Of a stretch of DNA of 64,000 bases, positions 35,583 through 48,014 are shown one piece after another (within the stretch, counting starts at the first letter, position 1; each line of letters opens with the position of its first letter). Source of the stretch: Clavelina lepadiformis. Its lineage: Eukaryota > Chordata > Ascidiacea > Aplousobranchia > Clavelinidae. Where the stretch lies: NCBI RefSeq assembly GCF_947623445.1, contig NC_135240.1, positions 8,184,001-8,248,000 on the forward strand, given 5' to 3'. The notes beneath the pieces were generated by a model that worked only from the letters and a program-made list of their open reading frames with translations, was not told the origin of the DNA and did not search any database. The position numbers and the translations under genes are program-made.

Positions 35583-38500
35583 TCATCGCTGGGGACTTTC
35601 CATACACCGGTAGACGGCAGAAAAGATATATAGAACTTCTTCATGCACCGATGGACGTTTCAACACCTCAGCAACTAAACAAAACCAGCATTAAAAAGAT
35701 TTCGATGTAAAGAATCAATTGAAGGTTGTGTTTGTTATCTTCAGCACAAATACTGGAATAAAAGCAAAATCCCTTCGTGAGAATCGAGTTCGAAGATATT
35801 CACACAACCTTTCACTGAAGGTTAATATTGACAGAAGGACGGGTTAATAAGGAGGGTAAACATACCAATCACCCTTCACAATTGCCCTCTTTGACAGCGT
35901 TATTATTTAACGTTAACCAGCCGGCATTTTGTTGGTCTCCCGGAAACAAAACATATTACATTTAGTCAATGAATAACCAGCACGACCTTTTGGCCTACTT
36001 TAGTGGGCAGATGTTAGACACAGCCTGGTATGTAGTAGAACAGGCATGCACAACATACGGCCCGCGGGCCGCATGCGGCCCGCGAAACCTTTTCATGCGG
36101 CCCGCGAGATATTCCGTGATTTCGCTCATTCAGGCATTTTCTCCACGGTTACAGTTACATAATCAATGAATCCGATGCTTTACCGCCGCTAAGCGTTAAA
36201 AACAACTAGATACTGTAGTGCGAGAGGCAACCGTCTCTTGACAGTAACCATCTTCTCAACGATATCTCTTATTCAACGGTTAATCGGTCACATTATATAA
36301 AGTAGGCTACACGTTAGTTACAGCAAAGTTAGCACGCGGCCCGCGAAAAGTATTTTTTCGCTAAAACGGCCCGTGTGCTGTTTTGAGTTGTGCATGCCTG
36401 TAGTAGAAGATGCACAGTCGTTAGGTGAAAATCTAGCTCGCAAAATAGTAAATGTAAATGTTTTTGCGCATTGTGAGCTGAAGTATCGTGTACAAAATAT
36501 TTAATCACGCAGTCAGTGCGTTCATTTACGGACGCTTACGTGTTGCTTGCTATTGGATCACAACAACCATACGTCCACAACGGGTACGGAGAACAATAGC
36601 CGTAATAACAACACTGGTATTAGTAACCAAACGTCCTGCAATGACTTACCTGCCTTCACAGTAACAGCATGACAGATACGACCATAGTAGGCGGCCACAA
36701 GAGAAGAATCAAAACAAAGGCTCATCTCACGCAGTGGTTTTCCGAGCACCTTGTTCAACATAAGGCAATACTTTAAACAACTTTGAAACTCACTCATCCG
36801 GTGAATTAATCGATCATCTAATTCTAATTGATCATCATACACGGGAAATTCCCCAAACACGTCATCGGATTTGGCTTGCTTTGCAACGAATGCAAGCAGT
36901 AAGGAAGACACCAGGCTAGGCGGTGGCTGTGTTTTCAGAACCCAGTATAATGTTACGGCTGCAAGGAGTTCGTTTTGAGGAAAGCGTTTGGAACAATCGG
37001 CAAATTCGTTGTGACGATCTTCGGTGTCCTTGACACAACCGACAAGACATTCCAGCAAATACTGACGCCTTTTGGGCGAGCTTTTCGCTCTTAAAGCTCC
37101 TGGCTTTTTCCATTCCAGCAAATCGTCGGTAGATTGACAGGAACAAGTCGTATGATTTGAACGGCATTTTCCAACTTTACAATACTTTCCCCCCGTTCTG
37201 TCGTATTCTGTTATAGCCCCTTTTCTGACTAGTGTGAATGTGGCCGTTCTGACGTCACTGCTGCATTGGTGTGGCGATTCCTGGAAAAAATCCCCCACTA
37301 CGACGGGAAGGAGTACATCGATGTTGCCATTAGCAATGCTTCGAACAAGAGAAGGAAATTTTCCTAACCTGTGAATACACGAATAAGCAAGGAAGTCAAT
37401 TAATAGCGCACCGTTTTCACCACGATTAAAATCGTAAGGTTGCGAGTGTACGCGTTATAAATAAGATAAAAGTATGTCGGGATTTTCACTGGATGAGCTC
37501 AGACATCATGCTCTGCGTTATTTCGACTTGTCGTTATTTCTCCCGAAACTTTCCCAACTTTCAATACAGCTAAAAAAAGCGGAATTATCCCGAACGCAAT
37601 TCGCAGTACAGTACCTTCATTTTTTATAAGAAATTTTGGATTGATGCTTCTAGGATGGATTGACTTGGTCTGTAGTTTCTTAGGTTTGGGCGGCAAATTT
37701 TACAGTAGAACTTACATTTATCAAGACATAAACTTATTTTAAACCAAAGGTCACTGAGTATAGGCCCGTTTTGAATACTGTCATATAATTTTATACAAAT
37801 TTTTTGCAAAATCTGCACAAGAAACAACCTCTTCCGCAGGTAACAAACAAGAAAGTTTCCAAACATTGAGTTGCCCAATACAAAAAATTCTCAGGTTTTC
37901 GAAAGAAGGCCTCAACAGTTTCTTATCAAAGGGTTTGTAGTAAAAAATGAATGTATATTATTAACGCAAGTGGTTAATTCACAGTAATCTCACTGCTGGA
38001 AGCGAGGCATTTTGCAAAAGATAAAAGCCTTGTGGGTTAGGTTTCAAGGCAACTCACGCATAAGCACATCACCATAAAAACAACAAATCGTGCAGAAGAT
38101 AATTCCAATTACTTCCCGGCGCGGTTATGACTTCGATGTAAAGCTACTACCCGCCCGGCTGCACCAAAACGGCCCACAGAACAGCGCTACGTTCTGCTTC
38201 AGAAGCGTCTCAGTGAAATACTGGCATGACAAAGCATTGCGAAAAATCACGTGACTTCGTTCCTTGCCTGTACCAAAATGTAGATCAAAGAACTTTGATC
38301 AAGCACACCCTATATTGGGAAACTTAGACACGAGTTTTGCTATTTTTAACTAAAGCGTGGGTGTTTTCATTACCTTTTAGTCAGGATATTAATGTCACTT
38401 TCGCCGTATAACAATATAACAATCCGAAATCCGATACGGATTTTGCGATTTGACAAAAGAGAAAATCTTAAGTTTAATATTTTGCGGTGTCGGAAAATCC

Positions 38501-41500
38501 CTGAATATCAATACGTAACGCAGGTCATGTGGCTCGTATAAGCTGGAACGACGTATATAACACGTTGAACAGAGTTAAAACTTGTTCTAAATATAAATCT
38601 AAGCTCACTGGGTGAATTCCTCACATACTAATATTATGCAGACAACATTCCACGAACAGAAAATCAAGACAGTTTGACAAATTTCATGTTGCCTTCGTAT
38701 CTAACGCGCTCTGTACACGACTATGCGCAAATGGGACACGTTTTTGTTGTCATTGGAAAACTGATTGTGGCTCACACAATGTTGTGTAACATAGCAAGAA
38801 AGTTTCCAAAAATTCATAGGAATTTTTTGCTTTGGCAACGAAACCGTTCTCATGACTAAAAAATTCTAGGGATATTTAAATATACAAATTTACTTTTTGC
38901 AGCCCGGCCAAAAAATGTTGAGCTGCGGCATTTAAACGACAAATGACGCACAAAATAACCACTGAAAAATACCAGAAATACACGGCATTCTGTGGCGTGA
39001 TCATGGCGTCCAACGAGGCTTCCTATACATATCATGAACAGGAAATTGTATTTCACAGTGACAGCTAACTTGTGATGCGGATAACCACCCCCAAACAAAG
39101 CGGATAAAGATGCCAAATTATACGGCGAAGCATCGTTTCTTTCCGCTCTACCTTGACAGATATGCTTGCTGTTTTCTAGTATTATGTTAGTCACGCAAAA
39201 TGACGAACACGATTACGTATACTGCAATTTTACACTAGCATGTGACCACGTCATTAAATGTTAAAGTGACGGATTTTTTCTACGTTAGCAATGATCAGCT
39301 ATTTTCGGTTTGTTGCTTAAGTTGGGTGGAATTCCCGACAATGGTTTCAAAAAATGGCAGTTTCTTGGCTTTATTTCACCTAACTGTTTGTTGCAAAGTT
39401 ACTTTGCAAAGCACTTCTGTTACCAAAACTGGTCTTACTTCGCGCCAGTCACGCGTTACGCGGACTACGCGTTTCGTTTGTGTACAACTCGTGGAATAAT
39501 CGACAAACCTTCACAATGAACATACAGAGCTACATTATGCAAAGCACTAACGGTCATCCGTCTAGTGATAAGCAAGATGCTGTTGGTCTTGATCAACAGC
39601 TTGTATGTCAAAATATACCTCTTTTGTTAAACGTGGTGAATAAACATACTCCAAACAAATTAATCTCTTAATCTAAACCTAAATTTTTTAATTTTTATTC
39701 AATAGTATTGACCAAAGTAACCCAAAACTATAGAATTATCGACAAGCTTCTAATCTACTGTCTGCCGTGTGTTGGAATTATTTCGGTGTAAATATATCGA
39801 TGTTCGCCCTTTTAAGCGGCTGCAGATTTTCTTAGGTATACGCTTATACGCTGAAATATGCGCGATAACACGAAAGGCATTTTCGGCGTACAGCCAATAA
39901 CAGCCACAACGTCGTGCGATTTATGAAACATTGAGCTCAATGATATTAGCAAAAGAACTAGTACCGGTGAGTTGCAAGTACATTCTTACAATAATACAGT
40001 TTCACGCCAGGACACAACAGTTTGGTAAAAGGAAAAATAGCAAACTTGTTATCATAACTCCATTTAATCGCGTATACATTGTCCTTTTACATATTACGTC
40101 AAAGCAATCGATATTAATACGTCAAAACATGTTGATTTAAGTGAACCTGTCAACTCGAATTCAAGTGTTTATGGCGCAGTGCACACTTACAGTCTGCCTT
40201 CTCTAACCGGTACCACGCGGTGATAACAGTAAAACCATTTGAAAGCTTGTAAATTGTTCAGTGTCATTATATAAATGACAAATCGAAAATGCGAGGGCAA
40301 TTTTCAAGGTCATGTATGCGCGACGAATAAGTCTTAATCGCATACCAATGTTTACAAAACGCAGTGCGCCATCTCCGCGCGCCCAGTCTATTAATTTACC
40401 CAGGACGGCGCAAACATTCGCTACATATATCATACCGCCCATAAAGAGTACTTTCACACTGATGTATGATCTTCAAATGACAAGAGTTAAGCGCAAAGTA
40501 TTAAAGTTGGCGCGTGAGCGATTGATCAAATATTGGTCTTTGAAGTTTCATCGTTAGGCTATCTCATTTGACGGGTGCATCCTACGACCATAACGTATAC
40601 CAACAGCAATCTCATTTCGCTGAAGACACAGAAAAACTTAAATTAAGTCTCTCTTTGCCCACCTTCTCTAAACAAACGATTAAGTGGTACCTTCACCCGC
40701 TATAATATACAGTTATGTATACGGCGACGCTGTTGTTTTGAAAGCCATATGCACCTTCCAAGACTATTCAGGCGGCACAAACAAAAGAAATTTATGCCAC
40801 AGGTTAAACAAAACAAGAATACCATGTTTCAAACCAAAGACGTTGGAAAGACGGCGAGTATTAGCCAAGAAATGCCTTGTCATCGACATTGAACAAATTT
40901 CAAGAATCATGTGAACCGTAATAAAAAAAAAATTCCACTCGTACTTTTTAGGCACGTGACCGCCGTGGTAGAAAATAAAATTTCACAGCAGTTGTCTAAA
41001 AGCCTCCGGTGTCAACGGCACAGTGGACGTGCACTTTAGTTCAGGTGAAATTCGCCAGGGGGGGCAACGCTTGAAGGCGGAATTATTTGTATGTCGGTTA
41101 TTGGGCAATAATTAGCCAGCAGAAAAACATGTTTCAAATCAACTCGGCGTATTTATCAGTGGGAGAATGGGCCCAGTCCTTATCAAAGCAACATAACAAC
41201 ACCAACATACAGCGGCCACCTATCTAATCGCCGAGAACTACACGGTTAGGCATAAGTGACTACATTCCAACTCCCCAGTGTGCACCAATATCTACATCCG
41301 GAATCTACTACCTCGTTAGCTTCGATACGTGCAATTCCTCTGACGTGGATTGGACGTCAGCAGTTCGTCCCTCAGACGGCATCTGCAGCGTAGTAAAAAA
41401 AACAGTTAAATAGAGAATTAGGGCAAGGGTTTAGTTTCCTGTTATTTTAAAGGGTAGCTTTAAATGACCAACTCAACAATACACGACTACGCGCGATAAC

Positions 41501-44500
41501 TGACCGTGTTTGAAACGTGATCATCTCGCGCTTTGTCCAATATTTGGAAAACCTTTCCGATGCCGGTACGTACCGCACGCAAACCTTTGTTACAATAACA
41601 AGACCCACCTCTGTATCTATGGTGACCTCGGCCAATCCTTCGGCGCCCCCCAAGCACTTCAATTGTTCTGAAAGGCAAAATAAGATTTAATGAATAAAAT
41701 GGGTAGATCTGTGACGAAAAACACCCGGCTTGGAGGTGAATAGGTCATTTGAGCGGTTTCGAAACGCCACAGCAAACATTAAGAGACGTTGGATGAGTGA
41801 TAACAAAATATTACACGTATTAGAACAACTAGCCAATCACAATAACCAATGGCCGCGAGCAAACAAATGGATATTTTGATAATAGTCATAAATGTTAAAT
41901 TTTATTTGCACCCCGCCTTTCCTTTTGTTAAGATTCGATAGTCGATTAAAGGTCTGAAAATATTTGCTGAAGATTTAAGCTTTTGTGGTCTACAATAAAT
42001 AGGGCAGTACTTCACTTACCCGTATGAAACGACTGCACGTGTCACACAGCAGAAGCGAAATGGATTTACGTGAGATAGTACTTAGCAGTGTTAAATATTG
42101 GCTCCGTGAAACCGATGCGCTAAGTATTACAATATACACTGAATACATTTTATTCAAGTGCTGATGCGTGCTATCGTTAAGACCAAGACTAAGTGGAACC
42201 GGTATTGAAAAGTCTGTGTGGACAGGTTTCAACTGGCCGTGAAAATCCAATAAAGTTTTAATAATGCATTTTGAATAAGGTAAATGACATTATAAACGGC
42301 TTTTGGTGCTTGGGTGCTAGCATAATAAAATGCGTTTATCGCATTTTCGAAAAAAGTTTCACGTTTTCACAAAAGGCAACAGCAGGTTCTTCAAACTGAC
42401 GATGACAAAGGAACAAAGAGCATGGCGACAAATTTGATGGCGCGAACCAGATGTATATAACTCACTGTTATAACACAACATCAAACATTCCCACCACTAT
42501 GTCTTTGTTTGGTTACAAAGGTTAGCTTAAGTACAAAGGTCCAAACGCTTTCGACAACGCTAAGGGAAATGAATGAACACATTCCGAAAATATTATCGCG
42601 ATTTAAAAGCCTTTGTATCTCAGTTTTGGTTTCGGTAATTATTCGAAACAATTTCTGCATGAGTCGTCAGGGCGAAGTTTCTACTTTACACGCAAAGTTT
42701 CACTCGTTACAGAAAATGCCTTAAAAGTATTCTGCGTGTACTCTGTACTCAATTTATCACAAAGATTTGACATGACGCAGACAAAGCCGCCAGTTTAAAG
42801 TGACCCAATAACAACGCGCAAAAACCTAGTGAAACGTGCCTAGTATTTCCCGTACAAAAACTGGCAAGGGTTCAGCGTGGTGCGAGCGCCTGGGGAAAAA
42901 TATGTCTAGGGCCTCGGGGAATTGTTGTTAACGACCAATTACGCTCAATCTGTAATTACACGTCGTTTGAAATCGTGTTGATATTTAATTAAAAACAATT
43001 AAAGCACTTTTCACTTAAATATTAGGGTCCAGAGAGAAAGGCGAGAAACAATGCGCATTAATGACGCTTGGTTTGCAAGACGTGTTGTTGTTCTTGCAAA
43101 GAGACCAGGCACTGAAGAACAGGCCAATTCTTGAAATAGTTACTCATCACATTATACCGAAACTAACCTTCTAACGTGTTTAATACCGCGGTGGTTTCCG
43201 GTATGTTTCGGTAGAGTTCCAAACACCATTCTATTGTGTCGTTCAATTTGCTTGCCTTGGCCGATGTGAGGATTTCATTCGCTATGCAGTCGGCTTCATT
43301 CTTAGCCAACCATTTCAGCGTGCAATCGACTTTATTCTGTTGGATTTTCTTTGCCCGCCTGCGGCCACTTTTCTTTTTTTCTTTCTTTTTCTGAAACGAA
43401 GGGATAACGTTGTGAGTTGTGGCAATGGCGCGGTTTTACTCGGTTAGAAACCTATGTCCTACTAAGTTATTATAGTGCCCCCGCTCTCAAGGGCACAAGA
43501 ACATGCAAACAGCCTATACGTAACAATCGCACTTGAAACGTGGTGTTTTTGCAAAGCTGTAATTATCAAGTCATAAAAACACGGCGGGTAAGTGCATTCA
43601 CTTGGAGACAAATCTTTTTCGATAACAATTCTCTACAACAATAAAATCGTTTGTCTGCAACCACACTGTCGTTAAAGCTTCGGCAGAACGAAGTCAAAGC
43701 AAAAATTCATCTTGCCTAACCGTTAAGCATGTAATACTGGAAAAGGCATTATACCATTCATTATTAATGATGTCAAAAGAAGGCCTTCTTATTTGGCCGA
43801 TACGTTTGTTTCGCTCACCTGTGTTATTCGGTTCACAAGTCCACTGCACACATCTATATCTATCCAATCACAACCAAGCAAAATCGGCATAAATGCTAGA
43901 TTGGGAAGTTTAAGCTTGTATTGCGAGGTTAAACTTTTCACATTGTACAGATGACCGTACATATGGGTGCCATTTTCGTCAGTGAACACCTAAAATAATC
44001 ACTCTTTCGTGTCTTTATTCTAACCGTTTAAAACCAACCCAAAACAGTTAAAACTAAACTTATCAAAACTTACAGAGCACAGAAATTAATTTTAGATTGC
44101 TATGTGACAAGTGCCCGAAGACGTTGCTTCGTTTAGAAACAGTAGAATCGGGTTAAAGTTTTGCAATTGCCACTAGCGGTAAACTTGACCTACAAGGCCA
44201 CAAGTACTAAATATTACAGGAATCTTATATTACATATATGAAACGATGGTGCATTAACTCTGAAGAAAACGTTGTCATTAATAATCTCTCATGCGTTACA
44301 ATTCCAAATACCTGTTCCCACGAAAGGGTTTTAAGAGGAATGTAACCGCGGTGTAAAGGAAAAATGTAATAGTCGCTGTCGTTGGAAACCACAAAAGCGT
44401 TAAATTTGTTGGCGGCCGCTGCTATTTCTTGATCGGCATCGTGCAAGGAATAGCAGAATGGTACCTTCAGTTCTTCCAACGTTTGTTGAAACATCTCTCC

Positions 44501-45875
44501 TAGAAGAAAACTTTAGGAACTAAAACTTACAATACACACAACAAGAAATTGTATGAGTATAGCGTGCAACAGCCTTGTTATTTTTTTCTAGGAACGTGAT
44601 ACGTGATACAGACTGAAAGGCTTTCATTAAAGCCCGGTGACACTTTTAGACCTAACCGGTATTATGTCATAATCTTCAAATATTTACATTTAATGCTTTG
44701 TCATCAATTTCAAATTTGAATTCAGTTTATTTAAGAGTAAAAACTTAGCGATGGGTGGTGTGATAATGCTAAATTCTACATTAATCAACAAATATCCTTC
44801 ACATGAATGTCAGCTTTATGACAAAGAATTATGCATTCTGACTAAGCGAAACAGATTCATTAATATCGAATACTGAACCGAACATGTAGGATACAAACAT
44901 GTTGTACACAATAAAAACACTTTTCAATTTCCCAGTAACTGATAGATAAGCTATCTTTAGCAATATTTGAGCACTAAACCTGTAAAATGCACATACAGGA
45001 TAATACCTACTTAACAACAACACAAAATAACGGGCAAGGGTCGTTATTAACAAGACAACCACTTACTTGCCAGTATAGGCAAAAGAAGTTTTCTCTTATG
45101 CTCCACCATAATTGCATGCAAATATTCAATGTTGTTTTGCATTCTGTTTATATGAGTCAAGCGCTTTCTTTCATCAGACGCTCTTTGGAAAATTGAACAT
45201 ACATCTTAACTAATTACTGTATTTCATTTTAACATACACTTTAGTCGTATATGAAATCAGACAGAAATTCAATTTTCATACCTTGACAGTTAATTGTTTA
45301 AGGAAATAGTTTTACCGTTTTTAAGCAAAGTTTTACAGTCAAACTAACTTGAAATGTATAACAATATGTATTCTAGAACATATCAAATATAAACATATTT
45401 TTACCCATCTAAAATTACAATGGACCTGGTCTCACAACGTTTAAGTTGAGCAAAGAAATGCTTGACAGTCTTCTGAAATTGTGCATAATCCCCACCATGC
45501 CTAAGGAAATAAACAGCATGAATCATACAAGAGTTTTACCACATATCATTAAGACCACAGCAGTACTAATATTATGATGAAGTCATACAGGACGTATGTA
45601 AGTATCTATTTCAGACACGAATATACATTACCTTATAACTTCCTCTAGTAGCACTTACAGCACAACTTACCACAATTAAGTTGTTTGAAATACCATAGGC
45701 TGTAACAATAGCCAACAAACCAATTCTCTAACCTCGTGTCAAGCTGGGCCTCATCGTAAATGTGGTAAATTAAACTGCTACCATCAATAACAAAGCATTG
45801 CTCGGAAAATTTAGTTCGTAGCAGATGTATACGCTGCCGTTCATCAATGAAAGTTGTCAATCCCCTCACACCCAT
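35583..45875 (-). CDS. ASTE1: Asteroid homologue 1, XPG-like PIN-fold protein
   Basis: ASTE1 is a structure-specific nuclease-like protein reported to act with shieldin/53BP1 in DNA end protection. Nine exons in phase: 45875-45733, 45500-45405, 45182-45067, 44499-44312, 43989-43819, 43390-43168, 41667-41574, 37368-36650 and 35674-35583, giving 613 aa (human 679). The start MGVRGLTTFIDE is the family's hallmark. FEN/XPG-like acidic positions are kept: FVIDGSSL, IVILDG, HDADQEIAAAAN and VVSNDSDYYIF. Exon 6 begins with a basic run KKKEKKKSGRRRAKK, a likely nuclear signal. The C-terminal helical part (AVTLYWVLKT, MSEFQSCLKYCLMLNKVL, VLYIFSAVYRC) aligns with vertebrate ASTE1. The exon at 41667-41574 is supported only by its splice phases and by its neighbours, and is the least certain. 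Intron 7 is 4.2 kb; intron 8 holds a hAT MITE. Confidence 0.92.
36041..36400. mobile_element. GC-rich hAT MITE in the last ASTE1 intron, 360 bp
   Basis: Ends CAGGCATGCACAAC and GTTGTGCATGCCTG are inverted repeats, with perfect 8-bp duplications tagtagaa at 36033-36040 and 36401-36408. Subterminal CGGCCCGCG blocks make it the most GC-rich spot of the region. Confidence 0.93.
37369..41573. other. ASTE1 intron 7, 4.2 kb
   Basis: No element with defined ends, nested gene or RNA gene was recognised. It is much longer than the other introns of this gene and locally richer in CpG (for example 38110-38180 and 40340-40400). Confidence 0.45.
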
Positions 45876-46931
45876 TGTCAAGCTTTAAGCTGCCAGTCAA
45901 CAAGGTAACATAATCACAAAGGCCTATCGTATTAGTTTCATGTTGACTTCATGTCTAACACTACTTCACGCCTTGAATTATCATTTTTTGTGGAATTCAG
46001 CTTATTTTTTATTCAAAGTAAACGAAAGCTGCTTCAAAACAATACAGTTGAAAGAAGAGGTTATACAAATGTCACAATCAAATGAAAAATGTTGGCTTCT
46101 TAAATGTACAATATTGTAAACAACAAGGAGATCAGTAACATCTCGGAAATTTGCTTCTTTCAAAAATAATCAAGGCCATTAAGTCAGACAAAGACCATCA
46201 TAGGGTTATATGCACAAAAAAACATTTAACAAACATATGCATGAAGTATCAAATTTATGGTAAGATTTGAAAGTGTTTCTACCAGTATCAGTATTGGTTA
46301 TTGGTTTCTATTCTGGTTATAAATTTTACCAATTTAACCAATTAGGTTTTTACCACTGTATGTGCTAACCTATGCCATCCATAAACAGAATAACACATTT
46401 TCTGTATATATAATATATATATGAAGTTGAGGTTAACATTCTTTATCCAAGAGAAAAAATTAACTTGATGATGTTGCAGAAACACTGTTAAAGGTTTTTT
46501 AACCGTATAACGTATTAAGATGAACACATAGGAACAGAAAAATCACAACAGGAGCACCGTTTTGTTAAGTCTAACATACAGTAACATTAAATATACTGCA
46601 AGTTGTGATGGCAATACAAAAATATTTTGTTTAAAATCTTCAAACAAAAAAGAATTTTAGGTTCAACCATGCAAGATGAACTACACCAGGCGACATAAAT
46701 ATCAGAAGTGGGGAACAAGAAACCATACAAATGTGACATTCACAGGTTTAGAAAAAGAGAGACAGAATCTGTATCAAATGAAAACATCTGCATGTAGAAA
46801 AAAATACAACCGTGTCGAAAACTTTGAAGTGGGAAAATAACACCAATAAAACTTGAAAGGGAAGGGAGAGCAAACAAAGTGAAAGTAATTACTGGTAAAA
46901 ATGAAATACTGGCTATTGTTGGTAAACCCTA
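45876..46931. other. EEIG 3' UTR and ASTE1 promoter region
   Basis: Two minus-strand genes lie head to tail here. AATAAA on the minus strand at 46012-46007 would give the upstream gene a 3' UTR of about 920 bases and leave about 130 bases before the ASTE1 ATG. No separate gene is seen. Confidence 0.5.
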
Positions 46932-48014
46932 CTAGGAAGTACTAGATCCAAACACAACAGGATGATAAACACCGGAACCAACTCGATTATGAAATGTTTG
47001 GCCTCCAAGGGCAGTAGAACCATCACTAGATACATACAAGCGAAGGTTATCACCATCATTGCCATTGGTATTAGGTGTAAAGTCTTGACTTTCCATTAAT
47101 TTATTAACAACAGCGTCTGCGCTAACCCTAGTTTCTCCCATTCGATTTTGGGAGATATTTACAGTCGATGCATGAGGTGGTGGCGGTCGTGGAGGAGGAG
47201 GCATTCTTCCTGGAGTCAATGGAAGTTTTTGTGGCGATTTTAAAATGTTCATGCTTCCTATTGCAGAGTCTTGTTCCGTGATTGAATCCATTGAAGTGCT
47301 CATTTGACTGATATTGCTCGGAGTTCTTGAGTGTTGTGAACCATAATCAGATCGTTTTGATTGTTGACTAACAGAACTGGGATTTCGTACATGACTTGGC
47401 TCAAATGAGTCTGTTACAGTCCTGTTTTTCTTGTGCGCTGTTGCTCTTGGTAAACTTCCGAATCCACTACTATCGCTGTCAAGTCCTGGTTGTATGTCCC
47501 CTCTGCCATCGGGAAGCTGCAAAGCTGATTCATACACTGTAGGAACTTTAAAAAGTGGATCGCCAGATAACAACTGCATGCCTATAACAATTTTTAAAAT
47601 GGAATTGTCTAATCTGATTTTGTCATCATAACCTTCAAGAAGACAATGTCTTGATGTCTGTCCGCCGCCGGCAAACTCAGCCAAATTTAAATCCACAAAA
47701 CCAATCTTTGTTGCACTGCGGCCACCTTTTACTTCTTTACGAACTGAAATCCGAGCGATGCAAGGATCTAAAATGCCAGTGAGGGGATCAGCTGACATCT
47801 TGCAGGTGTACTCGAATCTTTGTCTCCAACAGACACAGTTATCTTTGACGTTTTCTCTTGCAGTGCTTTCAACGTATGCCCCACCATTACGGAGTCTTAT
47901 TTTACTGTACAGCACTCCAGTTACGAATGGAACAGCATTCAATTCATCAATGAATAAACTTATTTGAAATTTAAACTTCTTTTTTGTCATTACCAGCGGT
48001 TTAAAAAAGCTCAT
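46932..48014 (-). CDS. EEIG1: EEIG/FAM102 family protein with NT-type C2 domain, single exon
   Basis: The family (EEIG1/FAM102A, FAM102B) binds membranes or partners through an N-terminal NT-C2 domain; EEIG1 is oestrogen-induced and acts in RANK signalling in osteoclasts. One uninterrupted exon gives 360 aa. The NT-C2 domain spans about residues 9-155: KKKFKFQ, FVTGVLYSKIRL, NCVCWRQRFEYTCKMSADP, LDPCIARISVRKEVKGG, GFVDLNLAEFAG and LLSGDPLFK. A Ser-rich linker (SQQSKRSDYGSQHSR) and a proline run (PPPPRPPPP) follow, then the conserved end with ADAVVNKLMESQDFT, NLRLYVSSDGS and VGSGVYHPVV. The ATG at 48014 starts MSFFKP, matching MAFL of relatives. Vertebrate genes have many introns; this one has none in the coding part. 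An acceptor CTTTTTTTTACAG lies about 60 bases before the ATG. Confidence 0.93.
   Translation of the reverse strand: MSFFKPLVMTKKKFKFQISLFIDELNAVPFVTGVLYSKIRLRNGGAYVESTARENVKDNCVCWRQRFEYTCKMSADPLTGILDPCIARISVRKEVKGGRSATKIGFVDLNLAEFAGGGQTSRHCLLEGYDDKIRLDNSILKIVIGMQLLSGDPLFKVPTVYESALQLPDGRGDIQPGLDSDSSGFGSLPRATAHKKNRTVTDSFEPSHVRNPSSVSQQSKRSDYGSQHSRTPSNISQMSTSMDSITEQDSAIGSMNILKSPQKLPLTPGRMPPPPRPPPPHASTVNISQNRMGETRVSADAVVNKLMESQDFTPNTNGNDGDNLRLYVSSDGSTALGGQTFHNRVGSGVYHPVVFGSSTS

Noticed and set aside
36558-36649. Extension of the ASTE1 exon past 36650 (hydrophobic LLIPVLLLRLLFSV)
   Set aside because: A strong GTAAGT donor at 36650 and a phase-matched last exon at 35674-35583 with ASTE1-like sequence show that the extension is intron.
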